A stretch of 64,000 nucleotides of DNA from Methylosinus trichosporium OB3b (lineage in GTDB: Bacteria; Pseudomonadota; Alphaproteobacteria; Rhizobiales; Beijerinckiaceae). The stretch covers positions 4,426,001-4,490,000 of the forward strand of contig NZ_CP023737.1 of NCBI RefSeq assembly GCF_002752655.1. Reading direction: 5' to 3'. Below are positions 35,917-44,837 of this stretch, piece by piece. The position numbers and the translations under genes were made by a program. A model generated the notes under the pieces. That model was not told where the DNA came from, did no database searches, and worked only from the letters and a program-made list of their open reading frames with translations. Each line of letters starts with the position of its first letter. The first letter of the stretch is position 1.

Positions 35917-35996
35917 AAATCAAAATATGTCCAAGCAGTGGCGGTGTGGCTCTGGGGGACGCGCGAATGCAAAAACATGTCTCGGGGAGGGGGTGA

Positions 35997-36671
35997 ATGT
36001 CGTTTGATCGGATCATCGAGCTCGCGGCTGGCTCAGGCGGCATTCTCTATGTGATGCCGTTGATGTTGCTGCTCGCGCTCACGGTCAGCTTCGAGCGGAG
36101 CTGGTGTCTGGGGGGATTGGTGCGGCGTTGCCGCGCGGTCATGGCGCGCCTCTCTGCGCTCGATCACATCGACCGGGCGGCGATCGGCGCGGAAATCGAA
36201 CGGCTGCGCGAAGGGCCGATCGCGCGAATTCTGCGTGCGGCCAGGGAGGCGCCGAACCTGCGGGATCGGACGTTGCTGCAGGCCCGCATCGAAGAGGCGA
36301 TCCTTCAGGAGGTCCCCGCCATCGACCGCTCGCTATGGCTTCTCGACACGATCGTGACCTTGGCGCCACTGCTCGGCCTGCTCGGCACCATCATCGGCAT
36401 GTTCAATTCGTTCCAAGTTCTAGGCAAGCCCGGCTCCTCCCCGACCGACATCACCGCCGGCGTCGCGGAGGCTCTGGTCGCGACCGCGGCCGGACTGTTC
36501 ATCGCCATTGTCGGCGTCTTTTTCTTCAACGGCTTGCAGACCCGCGTGCGGCTCCATGTGCATCAGCTCGAGACGCTGAAAATGGTGCTGGTGAACCGGA
36601 TGGCGATCGTCGACGACAGCGCCGCCCGCGAGGCGTCGCCGTTTCGGCCGATCGCCGCCGCGGAGGAGTGA
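35997..36671 (+). CDS. exbB: ExbB/TolQ-family proton channel protein
   Basis: 224 residues. Three hydrophobic segments: LYVMPLMLLLALTVSFERSW near the N-terminus, then LDTIVTLAPLLGLLGTIIGMFNSF and AEALVATAAGLFIAIVGVFFF, the MotA/TolQ/ExbB signature pair. Works with ExbD and TonB in the inner membrane to energise outer-membrane receptors. AGGGGGTG directly precedes the ATG. exbD starts 1 nt after its stop, so the genes are co-translated. Confidence 0.93.
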   Translation: MSFDRIIELAAGSGGILYVMPLMLLLALTVSFERSWCLGGLVRRCRAVMARLSALDHIDRAAIGAEIERLREGPIARILRAAREAPNLRDRTLLQARIEEAILQEVPAIDRSLWLLDTIVTLAPLLGLLGTIIGMFNSFQVLGKPGSSPTDITAGVAEALVATAAGLFIAIVGVFFFNGLQTRVRLHVHQLETLKMVLVNRMAIVDDSAAREASPFRPIAAAEE

Positions 36672-36672
36672 G

Positions 36673-37068
36673 ATGCGCTATTTCGAAACCCGCAAGGCGC
36701 GCATAGAGATCGTGCCGATGATCGACATCATGTTCTTTCTGCTGGTCTTCTTCGTGATGATCACCTTGCGCATGATCCCCGCGACCGGCGTGGCGAGCCA
36801 ATTGCCGCAGAGCGGCACGGCCGAGCAGATGCCGCCGCCGAGCGTCATCGTGACCTTGTTGCAGGATGGCGACGTGATGGTCGAGGACCTGCCGATCTCG
36901 CTCGAGGATCTGACCCGGCGGCTCGCCGTCGGCGAGGCCGCCAAAAAGACCGTGACCATCGCCGGCGCGGCCTCGGCCTCGATCCAGCAATTGATGAGCG
37001 TGATCGACGCCTGCCGAAGGGCCGGGGTCAAGCAGATCGGCCTCGCCGCGGCCAAGGCCCGACGCTGA
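36673..37068 (+). CDS. exbD: ExbD/TolR-family protein
   Basis: 131 residues. A short cytoplasmic N-terminus, one transmembrane helix with the essential Asp (Asp18 in IEIVPMIDIMFFLLVFFVM), and a periplasmic domain with the TolR-like fold (ITIAGAASASIQQLMSVIDACRRAGVKQIGLAA). Partner of ExbB. The tonB start is 9 nt after its stop. Confidence 0.93.
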   Translation: MRYFETRKARIEIVPMIDIMFFLLVFFVMITLRMIPATGVASQLPQSGTAEQMPPPSVIVTLLQDGDVMVEDLPISLEDLTRRLAVGEAAKKTVTIAGAASASIQQLMSVIDACRRAGVKQIGLAAAKARR

Positions 37069-37077
37069 GCGCCGGCC

Positions 37078-37836
37078 GTGACGATCCCGATCTCATCAGC
37101 GCGAATGTCCGCGTTCGTCGCGCAATGGCGCGGCACATTCGGCGCGGCGGCGATGGCGCTGCTCGCTGAAGCCGCGCTTCTGGTCGCAGCCGCGCTCTGG
37201 TTGACCAGCCATCCGTCCGCATCGGCGATCGATCAGAGCTTCGGTCCGATTCAACTCGACCTCACCAGGCTGCCGACGCCCGAGCCGCCCCCGCAGGAGC
37301 CCGACCCGCCCGCGGGCGGGTCGGCTTCCGAGCCGACGCCGGACGCCTCGTCGCCGGAGTCCGCGCCGCCGGGCGAGGAGCCGACCGTCCCCCTCTCCGA
37401 TCGTCCCTCCAGGGAGACGCCCAGCCAGCCGGTCGCGCCGCGTCGATATGTGCGCGATCTCCCGCCGGCGCCGCTGCCGGATTTGTCGCGGCTTCCGCGC
37501 CGGCAGGCCGCCGTCGGGCCCAGCCGACGGGCGCCGCCGAACGCAAATGGCGACGCCACGCAACTGACCGAATTCATCGAGCGATTGAACGACGCGCTGC
37601 GATCGGCCTCGATCTATCCCAAGGAGGCGCGTGGCGTGAGGCTGACCGGACGGGTTCTCGTCCGCGTGCATTATCGCGACGGCAAGGTCTGGGACGCCGC
37701 GATCACCCGCTCGAGCGGCTTCGCGGTTCTCGACAAGGCCGTTCTGGAAGGGGTGGTCCGCGCGGTCTGGCCGCCTCCGCCGCCTGGTTTCGAAGGCCGC
37801 GAGCTGATCGTGCCCATCAACGGCTCGTTCTGGTGA
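37078..37836 (+). CDS. tonB: Energy transducer TonB
   Basis: 252 residues from GTG 37078; ATG 37105 is an alternative. An N-terminal anchor (FGAAAMALLAEAALLVAAALWLT) is followed by a Pro/Glu-rich periplasmic spacer (TPEPPPQEPDPPAGG and beyond). The C-terminal TonB domain runs from YPKEARGVRLTGRVLVRVHY, through WDAAITRSSGFAVLDKAVLE, to the PPPPPGFEGRELIVPI end. It carries proton-motive energy from ExbB/ExbD to TonB-dependent receptors. No receptor gene is adjacent, so this system probably serves receptors encoded elsewhere. Confidence 0.92.
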   Translation: MTIPISSARMSAFVAQWRGTFGAAAMALLAEAALLVAAALWLTSHPSASAIDQSFGPIQLDLTRLPTPEPPPQEPDPPAGGSASEPTPDASSPESAPPGEEPTVPLSDRPSRETPSQPVAPRRYVRDLPPAPLPDLSRLPRRQAAVGPSRRAPPNANGDATQLTEFIERLNDALRSASIYPKEARGVRLTGRVLVRVHYRDGKVWDAAITRSSGFAVLDKAVLEGVVRAVWPPPPPGFEGRELIVPINGSFW

Positions 37837-37910
37837 GTTTATTTGGCGTCGGATCCCGGCGCGAAACCGCCGGAAAGCGGGGCCGCCGAGTTCATCGGTG
37901 GCCGGGAGGC

Positions 37911-38342
37911 TCAAAACGGCAGCGCCGCGAGGTCGGGCTCGACCCATCCTCGCCGCGCGGCGACGCTGAATAGCGTGTCTCGACGCCAATAGGACAGGAG
38001 CCAATCGGGATGGCCGAGTGGAGAGTCCATCAGCGATCGAAGCACCGCATGAAGCGGCGCGGCAGGCGCATGATCGCGCAAATGGCCGTCGGCGGCGCGC
38101 ATGGAAGCGAGAGTGATGGTATGATGGTATCCGCCGGCGTCGGTGTTGGCTGTGCTCGTCGCGTCATTGTAACTCGTGATGAGATTTCTGATTTCATCTG
38201 GCGTCGTCAGAGCGGGCCGATTGCGCAGCAGCCACAGCGCCGCTGCGAAATGTCCGGCATGGGTCCACTCGGCTTTCGGCAGGCTTCGATCGATCACGCG
38301 CAAAGCCAGCCGCTCGATCGAAGCATCATCGGATAGAGCCAT
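37911..38342 (-). CDS. Conserved-looking protein of unknown function
   Basis: 143 residues from ATG 38342; the frame extends upstream to 38615 but that part is Arg-rich and unlikely to be coding. Characteristic segments are LPKAEWTHAGHFAAALWLLRNRP, RNLITSYNDATSTANTDAGGYHHTITLASM and HPDWLLSYWRRDTLFS. The clustered His, Tyr and Trp residues suggest a binding pocket or a small enzyme. Soluble, no signal peptide. I recall similar uncharacterised proteins but no family name. Confidence 0.7.
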   Translation of the reverse strand: MALSDDASIERLALRVIDRSLPKAEWTHAGHFAAALWLLRNRPALTTPDEIRNLITSYNDATSTANTDAGGYHHTITLASMRAADGHLRDHAPAAPLHAVLRSLMDSPLGHPDWLLSYWRRDTLFSVAARRGWVEPDLAALPF

Positions 38343-38443
38343 TTGTCGATCCGTGAGACGGCCGCCGCACGGGCGGCCGGCAAATTGCGATGTCGACGTC
38401 ACGTCTTCATGATATTGTATAGTTTTCCCAACAAGGTGAGTCC

Positions 38444-39499
38444 ATGTCCACCAAAGCCTATGCCGTTGCGTCCGCCGAGGCGCTCTTCGGCCCGCTCGCG
38501 ATCGAGCGCCGCGCGCTCGGGCCCGAGGATGTAGAGATCGACATCCTCTATTGCGGCGTCTGCCATTCCGATCTGCACACGGCGCGCAGTGAATGGCCGG
38601 GCACGCGCTACCCATGCGTCCCGGGCCACGAGATTGTCGGCCGCGTCACCGCTGTCGGCGCGAAGGTGACGAAATTTTCGGTCGGCGATCTCGCCGCCGT
38701 CGGCTGCATGGTCGACAGCTGCCGGCGATGCTTGTCCTGCGACGACGGGCTCGAACAATATTGCGAGCACGGTTTCACCGCCACCTATAACGGCCCGATC
38801 TACGGCTCGGGCGAGAACACCTTTGGCGGCTATTCGGAGAAAATCGTCGTCGACGCGCATTTCGTGCTGGCGATCCACCATTCTGAGACGCAGCTTGCCG
38901 GAGTCGCGCCGCTGCTCTGCGCCGGCATCACCACTTGGTCGCCGCTCAAGCATTGGGGTGTCGGCCCGGGAAAATCGGTCGGCATCGTCGGCATCGGCGG
39001 GCTCGGCCATATGGGGGTCAAGCTCGCCCATGCGCTCGGCGCCCATGTCGTCGCCTTCACCACCTCGCCGTCAAAGCGCGACGCGGCCCTCGCGCTCGGC
39101 GCCGACGAGGTCGTCGTCTCCACAGATCCTGCCGCTATGGCGGCGCGGGCGGGAAGCCTCGACTTCATTCTCGATACGGTCGCCGTCGCCCATGACCTCG
39201 ACGCTTATGTGAATCTGTTGAAGCGCGATGGCGCTCTGGTGCTCGTCGGCGTGCCGGCGACGCCGCATCCCTCGCCATCGGCGGGCGGGTTGATCTTCAA
39301 GCGGCGCCAGGTCGCCGGCTCGCTGATCGGCGGCGTAAAGGAGACGCAGGAGATGCTCGACTTCTGCGCCGAGCGCGGCATTGTCGCGGACATAGAGACG
39401 ATCGCCATGCAGCAGATCGAGACCGCCTATGCGCGCATGCTGAAGAATGATGTGAAATACCGCTTCGTCATCGACATGGCGACGCTGAAGGCGGCGTAG
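38444..39499 (+). CDS. Zinc-dependent alcohol dehydrogenase (YahK/CAD-like)
   Basis: 351 residues. Catalytic-zinc ligands lie in CGVCHSDLHTARSEW and GHEIVG, and the structural zinc uses the Cys cluster of CRRCLSCDDGLEQYC. The nucleotide-binding Rossmann motif is GIGGLGHMG. The family reduces aldehydes with NADPH (cinnamyl-alcohol-dehydrogenase-like). TYNGPIYGSGENTFGGYSE and PLLCAGITTWSPLKHW are typical of this clade. ATG 38444 follows AAGGTGAGTCC. Monocistronic. Confidence 0.92.
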   Translation: MSTKAYAVASAEALFGPLAIERRALGPEDVEIDILYCGVCHSDLHTARSEWPGTRYPCVPGHEIVGRVTAVGAKVTKFSVGDLAAVGCMVDSCRRCLSCDDGLEQYCEHGFTATYNGPIYGSGENTFGGYSEKIVVDAHFVLAIHHSETQLAGVAPLLCAGITTWSPLKHWGVGPGKSVGIVGIGGLGHMGVKLAHALGAHVVAFTTSPSKRDAALALGADEVVVSTDPAAMAARAGSLDFILDTVAVAHDLDAYVNLLKRDGALVLVGVPATPHPSPSAGGLIFKRRQVAGSLIGGVKETQEMLDFCAERGIVADIETIAMQQIETAYARMLKNDVKYRFVIDMATLKAA

Positions 39500-39577
39500 C
39501 AATCAATACGAGCTATGCTTCGAGCGGGCCGCCTTCTTCCACGAGGCGGAGAAGGCGGCCCGCGTCGAAATTCGGCG

Positions 39578-40522
39578 TCAATCCCTGGCGACCTTGAACA
39601 GCTTCGGATCGGGCGCGCTGTCGCGGTCGATGTTGAACAGCGACACCAGAGTCTCGTAGCCCTGCGGATCGGTGACCTGCCATTGCTTGAGGTCGAAGGT
39701 CTTGGCGTCGAACAGCAGCTTGATCTTCGACGTGCCGCCGAGCGTCGCCTTGTCCTCTATGATGATCGCGGCGCCGGCGTCGTCGATCACGACGTCGAGG
39801 AGCTTCACGTCCTTCTCGAGGTCGATCTTCTCGTTGAGCAGGAATTTGAGCGGCGTCTGCGCGATGAAATAGAGATCCTGCGTGTTGAGCTTGCGGTCGC
39901 GCACCGCGACGGTGACGCCGTCGGAGACGACCTCCATTGTCGCCGGCTGGGCATATTCGAAGCGCATGCGCCCGACCTTGTGGATGAACAGCCGGCCTTC
40001 GGCGCGCCGGCCGTCGCCGCCGATCTGGACGAAATCGGCGGTCATTACCGGAGAGGCGTTGAGCGAGGCCTCGGCGCGCTTGATCGCCTCCGCGCGGTCG
40101 AGCGGCTTTTGCGGGACCGCCGCAGCGGCCGCCGCCGCCGCAGTCGCGGTCGCCGCCTTGGCTGCGTCCGCCTTGGTCGCGCCGGTCGAGGCGGCTTTGC
40201 CCTCCACGGGCTTGCCGTCGCTCGGCTTTCCATCGCTCGGCTTGGCGGCGGCCGTTTTCGGCTCGGTCTTGGCGGGCGCCTTGTCATGCGCGGTCTTGTC
40301 GTGAGCCGGCTTTTCATGGGCCGTTTTGGCCGCCGGCTTTTCATGCGCAGGCTTGGCCGCCGCTTTGGCGGGCTTGGCCGGCGCGGGCTTGGCGGCGGCG
40401 CGGGGGGCCGGCTTCACCTGCGTCGGGGTCGGCCAGGGCTGGAACAGCTCGGCTCCGGCCGGCGACGCGAGAGGCGGCAGGAAAGCGAGCGACAATGCGG
40501 CGGCGAGGAGAGGGGCTTTCAC
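39578..40522 (-). CDS. LolA-family outer-membrane lipoprotein carrier with a long low-complexity linker
   Basis: 314 residues from a GTG start with GGAG 11 nt upstream. Signal peptide (KAPLLAAALSLAFLPPLASPAGA). The next ~120 residues are Lys/Ala/Pro/His-rich with repeats such as PAHEKPA, KTAHDK and KPSDGKPSDGKP. The C-terminal 170 residues form the LolA-like half-barrel (MTADFVQIGGDGRRAEGRLFIHKVGRMRFEY, TPLKFLLNEKIDLEKDV, KQWQVTDPQGYETLVSLFN). LolA carries lipoproteins across the periplasm. The long linker is unusual for the family and may reach across or bind the cell wall. Confidence 0.85.
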   Translation of the reverse strand: MKAPLLAAALSLAFLPPLASPAGAELFQPWPTPTQVKPAPRAAAKPAPAKPAKAAAKPAHEKPAAKTAHEKPAHDKTAHDKAPAKTEPKTAAAKPSDGKPSDGKPVEGKAASTGATKADAAKAATATAAAAAAAAVPQKPLDRAEAIKRAEASLNASPVMTADFVQIGGDGRRAEGRLFIHKVGRMRFEYAQPATMEVVSDGVTVAVRDRKLNTQDLYFIAQTPLKFLLNEKIDLEKDVKLLDVVIDDAGAAIIIEDKATLGGTSKIKLLFDAKTFDLKQWQVTDPQGYETLVSLFNIDRDSAPDPKLFKVARD

Positions 40523-40664
40523 GAGAATCTGGGCTCCGGACGGTCGGGCGCGCCGCTTCGGGCGCCGGCGAACGAATCGCTAGCATGACGATATGGCCGA
40601 TCTTGGGACGGCCATAATCGGCGATTCGCGCTCATTCGACCAGAATGGGGGCGACAGGCGCGCC

Positions 40665-42926
40665 TCAGCCGTAGCCGCCGGCGCGCGCATCCTCGCCGGC
40701 GTCCTCTTCCGCCGGCGCGGGGAAGCGGGGCATGAGATAGCGGTCGAGCGCGCTGCGGCGGCGGCGCCAGCCGCGGGCGCCGTCCTGCGCGGCGAGCTCG
40801 GCGGCGAGCGCCTCCATGCGCGCCGAGGCGGCGCCGCCACGCGAGGCGCGCTTCAGCGCCAGCGCCAGCCGCGCCTCCACCTCGGCCAAAGTGCGGTTGT
40901 CGAGAAGATAGACGCCCTTGCGGTCGAGATGCGCAACGCCCTCGCGCACCAGCCGGTTGAGCAGGCCGATGAGATTGCTGCGCGCCTCGACCGGCAGCTC
41001 GGCGACGCCGCTGGAGCCGCCGTCGAAGGCGCTGCGCTCGCCGGGCAGCGGGCGCGAGAGGCGCAGCAGCGCTTTCATCACCCGCACATCGCTGTCGTCG
41101 GCGTCGCCGTCGGCGACGTCGAGCGCGGGAAACACCGGCGCGGGCGGCCGCGCACGCTGATCGCGGCCCTTGAAGATCTCGGCGAGCAGCTTCATCACGA
41201 ACATGAAGGCGTCCTGCGCTATGGCGACGCCGAGCGCCATGCTCGCATCGGGCGTCAAGCCGACGAACGCCTCGCGCGCCAGCTCGAAGCGATTGCGATC
41301 CATGCTGCGCGTGCGCAGGAAATGGTCGCTGCGTTGCAGGAAAATCTGCACATCCGCTTCCGGCAGTCCCGCGGCCTTGGCGGCGACGACGCAATCGTCG
41401 ACGAGCCGCTTGGCGTCGTCGAAGCCGGCGGACGCCGCCGATTTCCCCGCCGCCACCGCGGTGCGGATGCGCGACGCGAGCGCGGTCAGCTCGCCGCGAA
41501 TGGCGCCGTCGAGCGCGCATTTCTGATCGAAGGCGGCGCGCCCGGCGATCACCTCGTCGCGCGCGGTCAGCAGATCATGCGATGCGACGCCGTCCGGCTC
41601 GCAGGAAAAATCCGCGGGCACGGCCGCGTCGGCGAGGCCCGCCTGCCGCATCGCGCCGACGATCTCCTCGCAGGGCGCCTTCGCCTCGCGGATGCGCGCC
41701 CAGCTCGGATCGGCGCGAATCTGATCGCGCAGCATGGCGAGGCGCCGGGCCGCGCCGACGACCTCGCGCGGCGCCTCTTCCGTCGCGGCGGCGACGAGCG
41801 CCGGCTCCTCGCTCGCGCTCTCCGCCTTTTGACGCAGCGTGATCAGCTCCGCGGCGAGCGCGTCGCGCTGGCGAATGGCGTCGCTCTTCTGCGCCGTCGG
41901 CGCAGCCAGCGTCTCGCGCAGCGCCCCGATGCGCCTTTGCGCCGCTTTGGCTTTGGCGCGATGCGAGTCGCAATTGGCGCCACAGGCGGCGCCGAGGCCG
42001 TCGAGGCCTTTGGAGGCGTCCACCGCGAGCTGCTCCTCCTGCCGCGCCGTCGAGGTGAGCGCGACGATCTCGTCCTCCTTGGCCTTGATGATCGGCTCGA
42101 GGTCGGCGACCGTCTGGCCGAGCGCCGCCATGCGCGCGCCAATGTCCTGCATGCGGCGCGCGGCGGCCTGCGCGTCCTCGAGCTCGGCGGCTTTGCGGCG
42201 TGCCGCTTCCCGAGCGACGCGCCGGCGTCCTTCGCGACTCTTCTGCAGGCCTTCGTCGAGCCGCGCGGAGGCGACGCTGGCGGTCTTCACCAGCGTGTCG
42301 AGCGCGTCGAGATAGGCGTGAAGGTCGGGCGTCGCCTCCATGCGCGCCGTCTGCGCATCATATTCGCCGGCGATCGCCTTGGAGACCGGGAGCAGCACCT
42401 CGGCCGCGAGCTCCATCGGCTGCGTCTCGGCGGCGAGCTTCTTGGAGGAGAGGTTGAAAATGTTGGTGTAGTAATAGGTGAAGGAGAAGAAGGCGGAGAT
42501 GCAGAAGACGAACAGGAACACGGCGGCGGTGACCGTGGTCTTGACGACGATGCGCTCGCCGAGAAAGCGGCGATGCGCGATCAGCGCGCCGAGATCGGCG
42601 CCGAGCGACCAGGAGGTCGCCGCCAGCATTGTGAGAATGGCCGTCGTGCCGATGATCGCGCCGACAATGCCGACGAGATCGCCGGAGTCGCGCCGCATGA
42701 TGTCGATCATGCCGCTCGCGGTCGTGTAGAACACCCAGCAGAAGACGGGAACGACGATGACCGCCGCGATGCGGCCGAGGTCGAGCGCCGGCGGCGCTCC
42801 TGCGACGCGAAGACGCGCGAGAGCGCGTTGTAAGAGCGTTTGTCGCGGCTCGGCGATCGGCGTGGGCGTCGCCGCGGCAGGCGCGATGTCCTCCGCCTCC
42901 GAGAGCGTCTGGTCCACGTCCGCCAT
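40665..42926 (-). CDS. Large membrane/coiled-coil protein of unknown function
   Basis: 753 residues; AAGGAG 7 nt before the ATG. The N-terminal 170 residues hold three or more transmembrane helices (AAVIVVPVFCWVFYTTASGM; LVGIVGAIIGTTAILTMLAA; TTVTAAVFLFVFCISAFFSF). A long helical, charged region follows (about 190-430; for example RRVAREAARRKAAELEDAQAAARRMQ) with two Cys in AACGANCDSHRAK. After that come a region with a short hydrophobic segment (LGVAIAQDAFMFVMKLLAEIF) and a winged-helix-like C-terminal domain (NLIGLLNRLVREGVAHLDRKGVYLLD). The architecture suggests an envelope scaffold or mechanosensing protein, but I recognise no family. Confidence 0.75.
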   Translation of the reverse strand: MADVDQTLSEAEDIAPAAATPTPIAEPRQTLLQRALARLRVAGAPPALDLGRIAAVIVVPVFCWVFYTTASGMIDIMRRDSGDLVGIVGAIIGTTAILTMLAATSWSLGADLGALIAHRRFLGERIVVKTTVTAAVFLFVFCISAFFSFTYYYTNIFNLSSKKLAAETQPMELAAEVLLPVSKAIAGEYDAQTARMEATPDLHAYLDALDTLVKTASVASARLDEGLQKSREGRRRVAREAARRKAAELEDAQAAARRMQDIGARMAALGQTVADLEPIIKAKEDEIVALTSTARQEEQLAVDASKGLDGLGAACGANCDSHRAKAKAAQRRIGALRETLAAPTAQKSDAIRQRDALAAELITLRQKAESASEEPALVAAATEEAPREVVGAARRLAMLRDQIRADPSWARIREAKAPCEEIVGAMRQAGLADAAVPADFSCEPDGVASHDLLTARDEVIAGRAAFDQKCALDGAIRGELTALASRIRTAVAAGKSAASAGFDDAKRLVDDCVVAAKAAGLPEADVQIFLQRSDHFLRTRSMDRNRFELAREAFVGLTPDASMALGVAIAQDAFMFVMKLLAEIFKGRDQRARPPAPVFPALDVADGDADDSDVRVMKALLRLSRPLPGERSAFDGGSSGVAELPVEARSNLIGLLNRLVREGVAHLDRKGVYLLDNRTLAEVEARLALALKRASRGGAASARMEALAAELAAQDGARGWRRRRSALDRYLMPRFPAPAEEDAGEDARAGGYG

Positions 42927-42990
42927 GAGTCGGCTCCTTCGCGCAGGAAAGAAGGCGCGACGCTAGCATAGAGCGGCGGGAGCTTGAACT

Positions 42991-43096
42991 CGCTAGAGCG
43001 CTATCCCGATCCGATCGGATCGGAATAGCGCTCTAGCGTTCTTTCGTTTCAGCGAATTCAGATCCGATCGAGTGATGACGATCGAAAAGCGCTCCA
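42991..43096. repeat. Dispersed palindromic repeat, family B (copy 2, double)
   Basis: 42991-43038 is a 48-nt palindrome with a single mismatch, made of CGCTAGAGCGCTAT, CCGATCCGATCGG and its mirror. A second, weaker unit follows (GCGAATTCAGATCCGATCGAG to AAAAGCGCTCC, to 43096). It lies in the 244-nt gap between the 753-residue protein gene and the PAP2 gene, both on the minus strand. Confidence 0.75.
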
Positions 43097-43170
43097 GGCG
43101 CGAAGCGATACGGCCGCGGTCGCGTTGCGCGAGCCCGCGCGGCCTGTATTCATGGGCGCTTCGGCCGTGT

Positions 43171-43764
43171 TCACAGAAAGGCGAGCGCGCAAGCCGACAG
43201 GGGATAGCCCATGGCGGCGCCGAGAGCGAAGCCGCCGAGCACGTCGCTCGGATAATGGTGAGCGGTGGCGATGCGCGACCAAGCCATCGACAGCACGAGC
43301 GCGGCGGCGGAGCTCGCAGCGGAGGGCCAGGCGATGACGATCGGCGCGAGGACGCCGGACAGAGTCATCATGTGGCCGCTCGGGAAGGAATGCTCGTCGA
43401 GAATGCGTAGCAGCGAGATGAGGCGCGGATCGACATGGAACGGCCGCGGCCGGCCGATGCGCCGCTTGATGATCGGAAACAGAATATGCAGCACGGCTGC
43501 ATTGACGCCGGCGAGCGCGACCACGGGAAGCGCGGCGCGTCCGAAGACGTAGAAGATGACGGTGGCGAGGATCGGATAGATCCAGCCATTGCCGAGCTTG
43601 CTGATGACGATCGCCAGAAGGCGGCCGAGCGCCGGACGGGCCGAGCGCGAGACGACATGGACGCCGGCGAGATCGGCTTGCTGCAAGCGTTTGCGCAGGC
43701 TCGCTCCTGTCTCCCGGAGACCGAAACGCTCTAGCGCAATGTGTCGATAGGAGGCGATCTGCAT
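43171..43764 (-). CDS. PAP2-family membrane phosphatase
   Basis: 197 residues, five hydrophobic segments. The three phosphatase motifs are present: KRRIGRPRPF, PSGHMM and SRIATAHHYPSDVLGG. Members dephosphorylate lipid phosphates such as phosphatidic acid, undecaprenyl pyrophosphate or lipid A precursors, at the periplasmic face of the inner membrane. The specific substrate cannot be read from the sequence. Monocistronic on the minus strand. Confidence 0.92.
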   Translation of the reverse strand: MQIASYRHIALERFGLRETGASLRKRLQQADLAGVHVVSRSARPALGRLLAIVISKLGNGWIYPILATVIFYVFGRAALPVVALAGVNAAVLHILFPIIKRRIGRPRPFHVDPRLISLLRILDEHSFPSGHMMTLSGVLAPIVIAWPSAASSAAALVLSMAWSRIATAHHYPSDVLGGFALGAAMGYPLSACALAFL

Positions 43765-44115
43765 GAGGCGAATGAATAAGCGCGCGATGCTGCGCTTTCG
43801 TGACGTTTCGCCTCGAGTTGCATGACAGTCGCAGCGAATATCGTCACATGATCGTCATGCCGCTCGCCTCCTATTCCTGGAAGATCACAAGAAGTCTGCG
43901 CTCTATGCTTGGTGTAGCTCTAGGTCGTAGCGGGAGCGCGACGATTGTCGCTGCGAGACGGGACGCTCGCATGTCGGCCATCGCACGCGACCCGCGTGCG
44001 ACAGGAAATTATACGATAGCGCCGGATCTGGGATGCGAGCGCCTGTCTCATTTTTGCGCGCAGCCCAGGCCACGGGGCCGTTCTGTCCCATTCCGGGAAA
44101 ACGGCGCATCGCGAC
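43765..44115. other. Intergenic region with no recognised feature
   Basis: About 350 nt between the PAP2 start and the end of the small protein at 44116. Several short open frames exist on both strands but none shows a ribosome-binding site or protein-like pattern. No tRNA-like clover-leaf was found. Confidence 0.4.
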
Positions 44116-44343
44116 CTATTTGCGCGAGGTCTTGGTCTTCTTCACTTCGTTCGGATCGAACATGAAATAGCGACCGCCCAGCGAGCCTTCGAAGGGGGCG
44201 TCCTCGCGCGCGCGGCGCATGTCGAAGCGCACGATGGTGTTCGGCACGAGCACCCGCAAGATCGTCTCCGTGACTCGCTCGATCTCCACTTCCAATGGGT
44301 CGTTCGGTCGATCCACGTCGGTCAATTTGATGCGCCTGTCCAT
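44116..44343 (-). CDS. Small conserved-looking protein, unknown
   Basis: 75 residues with AGAAGGA 5 nt before the ATG. Beta-rich start (RIKLTDVDRPNDPLEVEIERVTETILRVLVPNTIVRFDM), then SLGGRYFMFDPNEVKKTKTSRK. The strand pattern suggests a small beta-sheet protein. No family is recognised. Confidence 0.65.
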   Translation of the reverse strand: MDRRIKLTDVDRPNDPLEVEIERVTETILRVLVPNTIVRFDMRRAREDAPFEGSLGGRYFMFDPNEVKKTKTSRK

Positions 44344-44837
44344 AATTGTCCTTCTCGAGCCGCTGTCACGCCGACGACCGCTGCGGACGGCGATTCGTGA
44401 ACGATCGGCTTCGTCTCGAAATGGAACGAGGGGCCATCGGCTCGACAGTCGGGTTCAAGCCACGTGCCACTTTGACAACATAGCGTCGCGATTCGAAACG
44501 CATACGCCGACGCTCGGGCAATAATGAGGACGCCGAAAAGACGCTGCGCGACAGGATGTGTTTACCCGCATGCCGCGGGAGTTTCGCAGGGGCGCCGTCG
44601 TCTGGTTGCGTCTGCGCGCGATGCGGCGTCGCTGAAATTTCTCTCTACCGATTTGCTTCATCGAAACTGATGAGACCGCAGAGCGAGACTCGAAGGCTCG
44701 CTCTTTCGGCGCCAGCGCGGCTGCGTCACGCCCTGCCGGCGAGAGCGTGTTCGATCACGGGTCGACGCGTGAAGAATCTCGAAACGTCATGGCCGCCACG
44801 GTCGCGGAGCGTCGAAGGCGGGCCATGACGCGACTGC
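44344..44837. other. Intergenic region with one hairpin
   Basis: Nearly 500 nt between two minus-strand genes. It contains a hairpin AGAGCGAG (44680-44687) / CTCGCTCT (44697-44704), related to the family C repeats. No convincing gene; several short frames lack supporting features. Confidence 0.4.
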
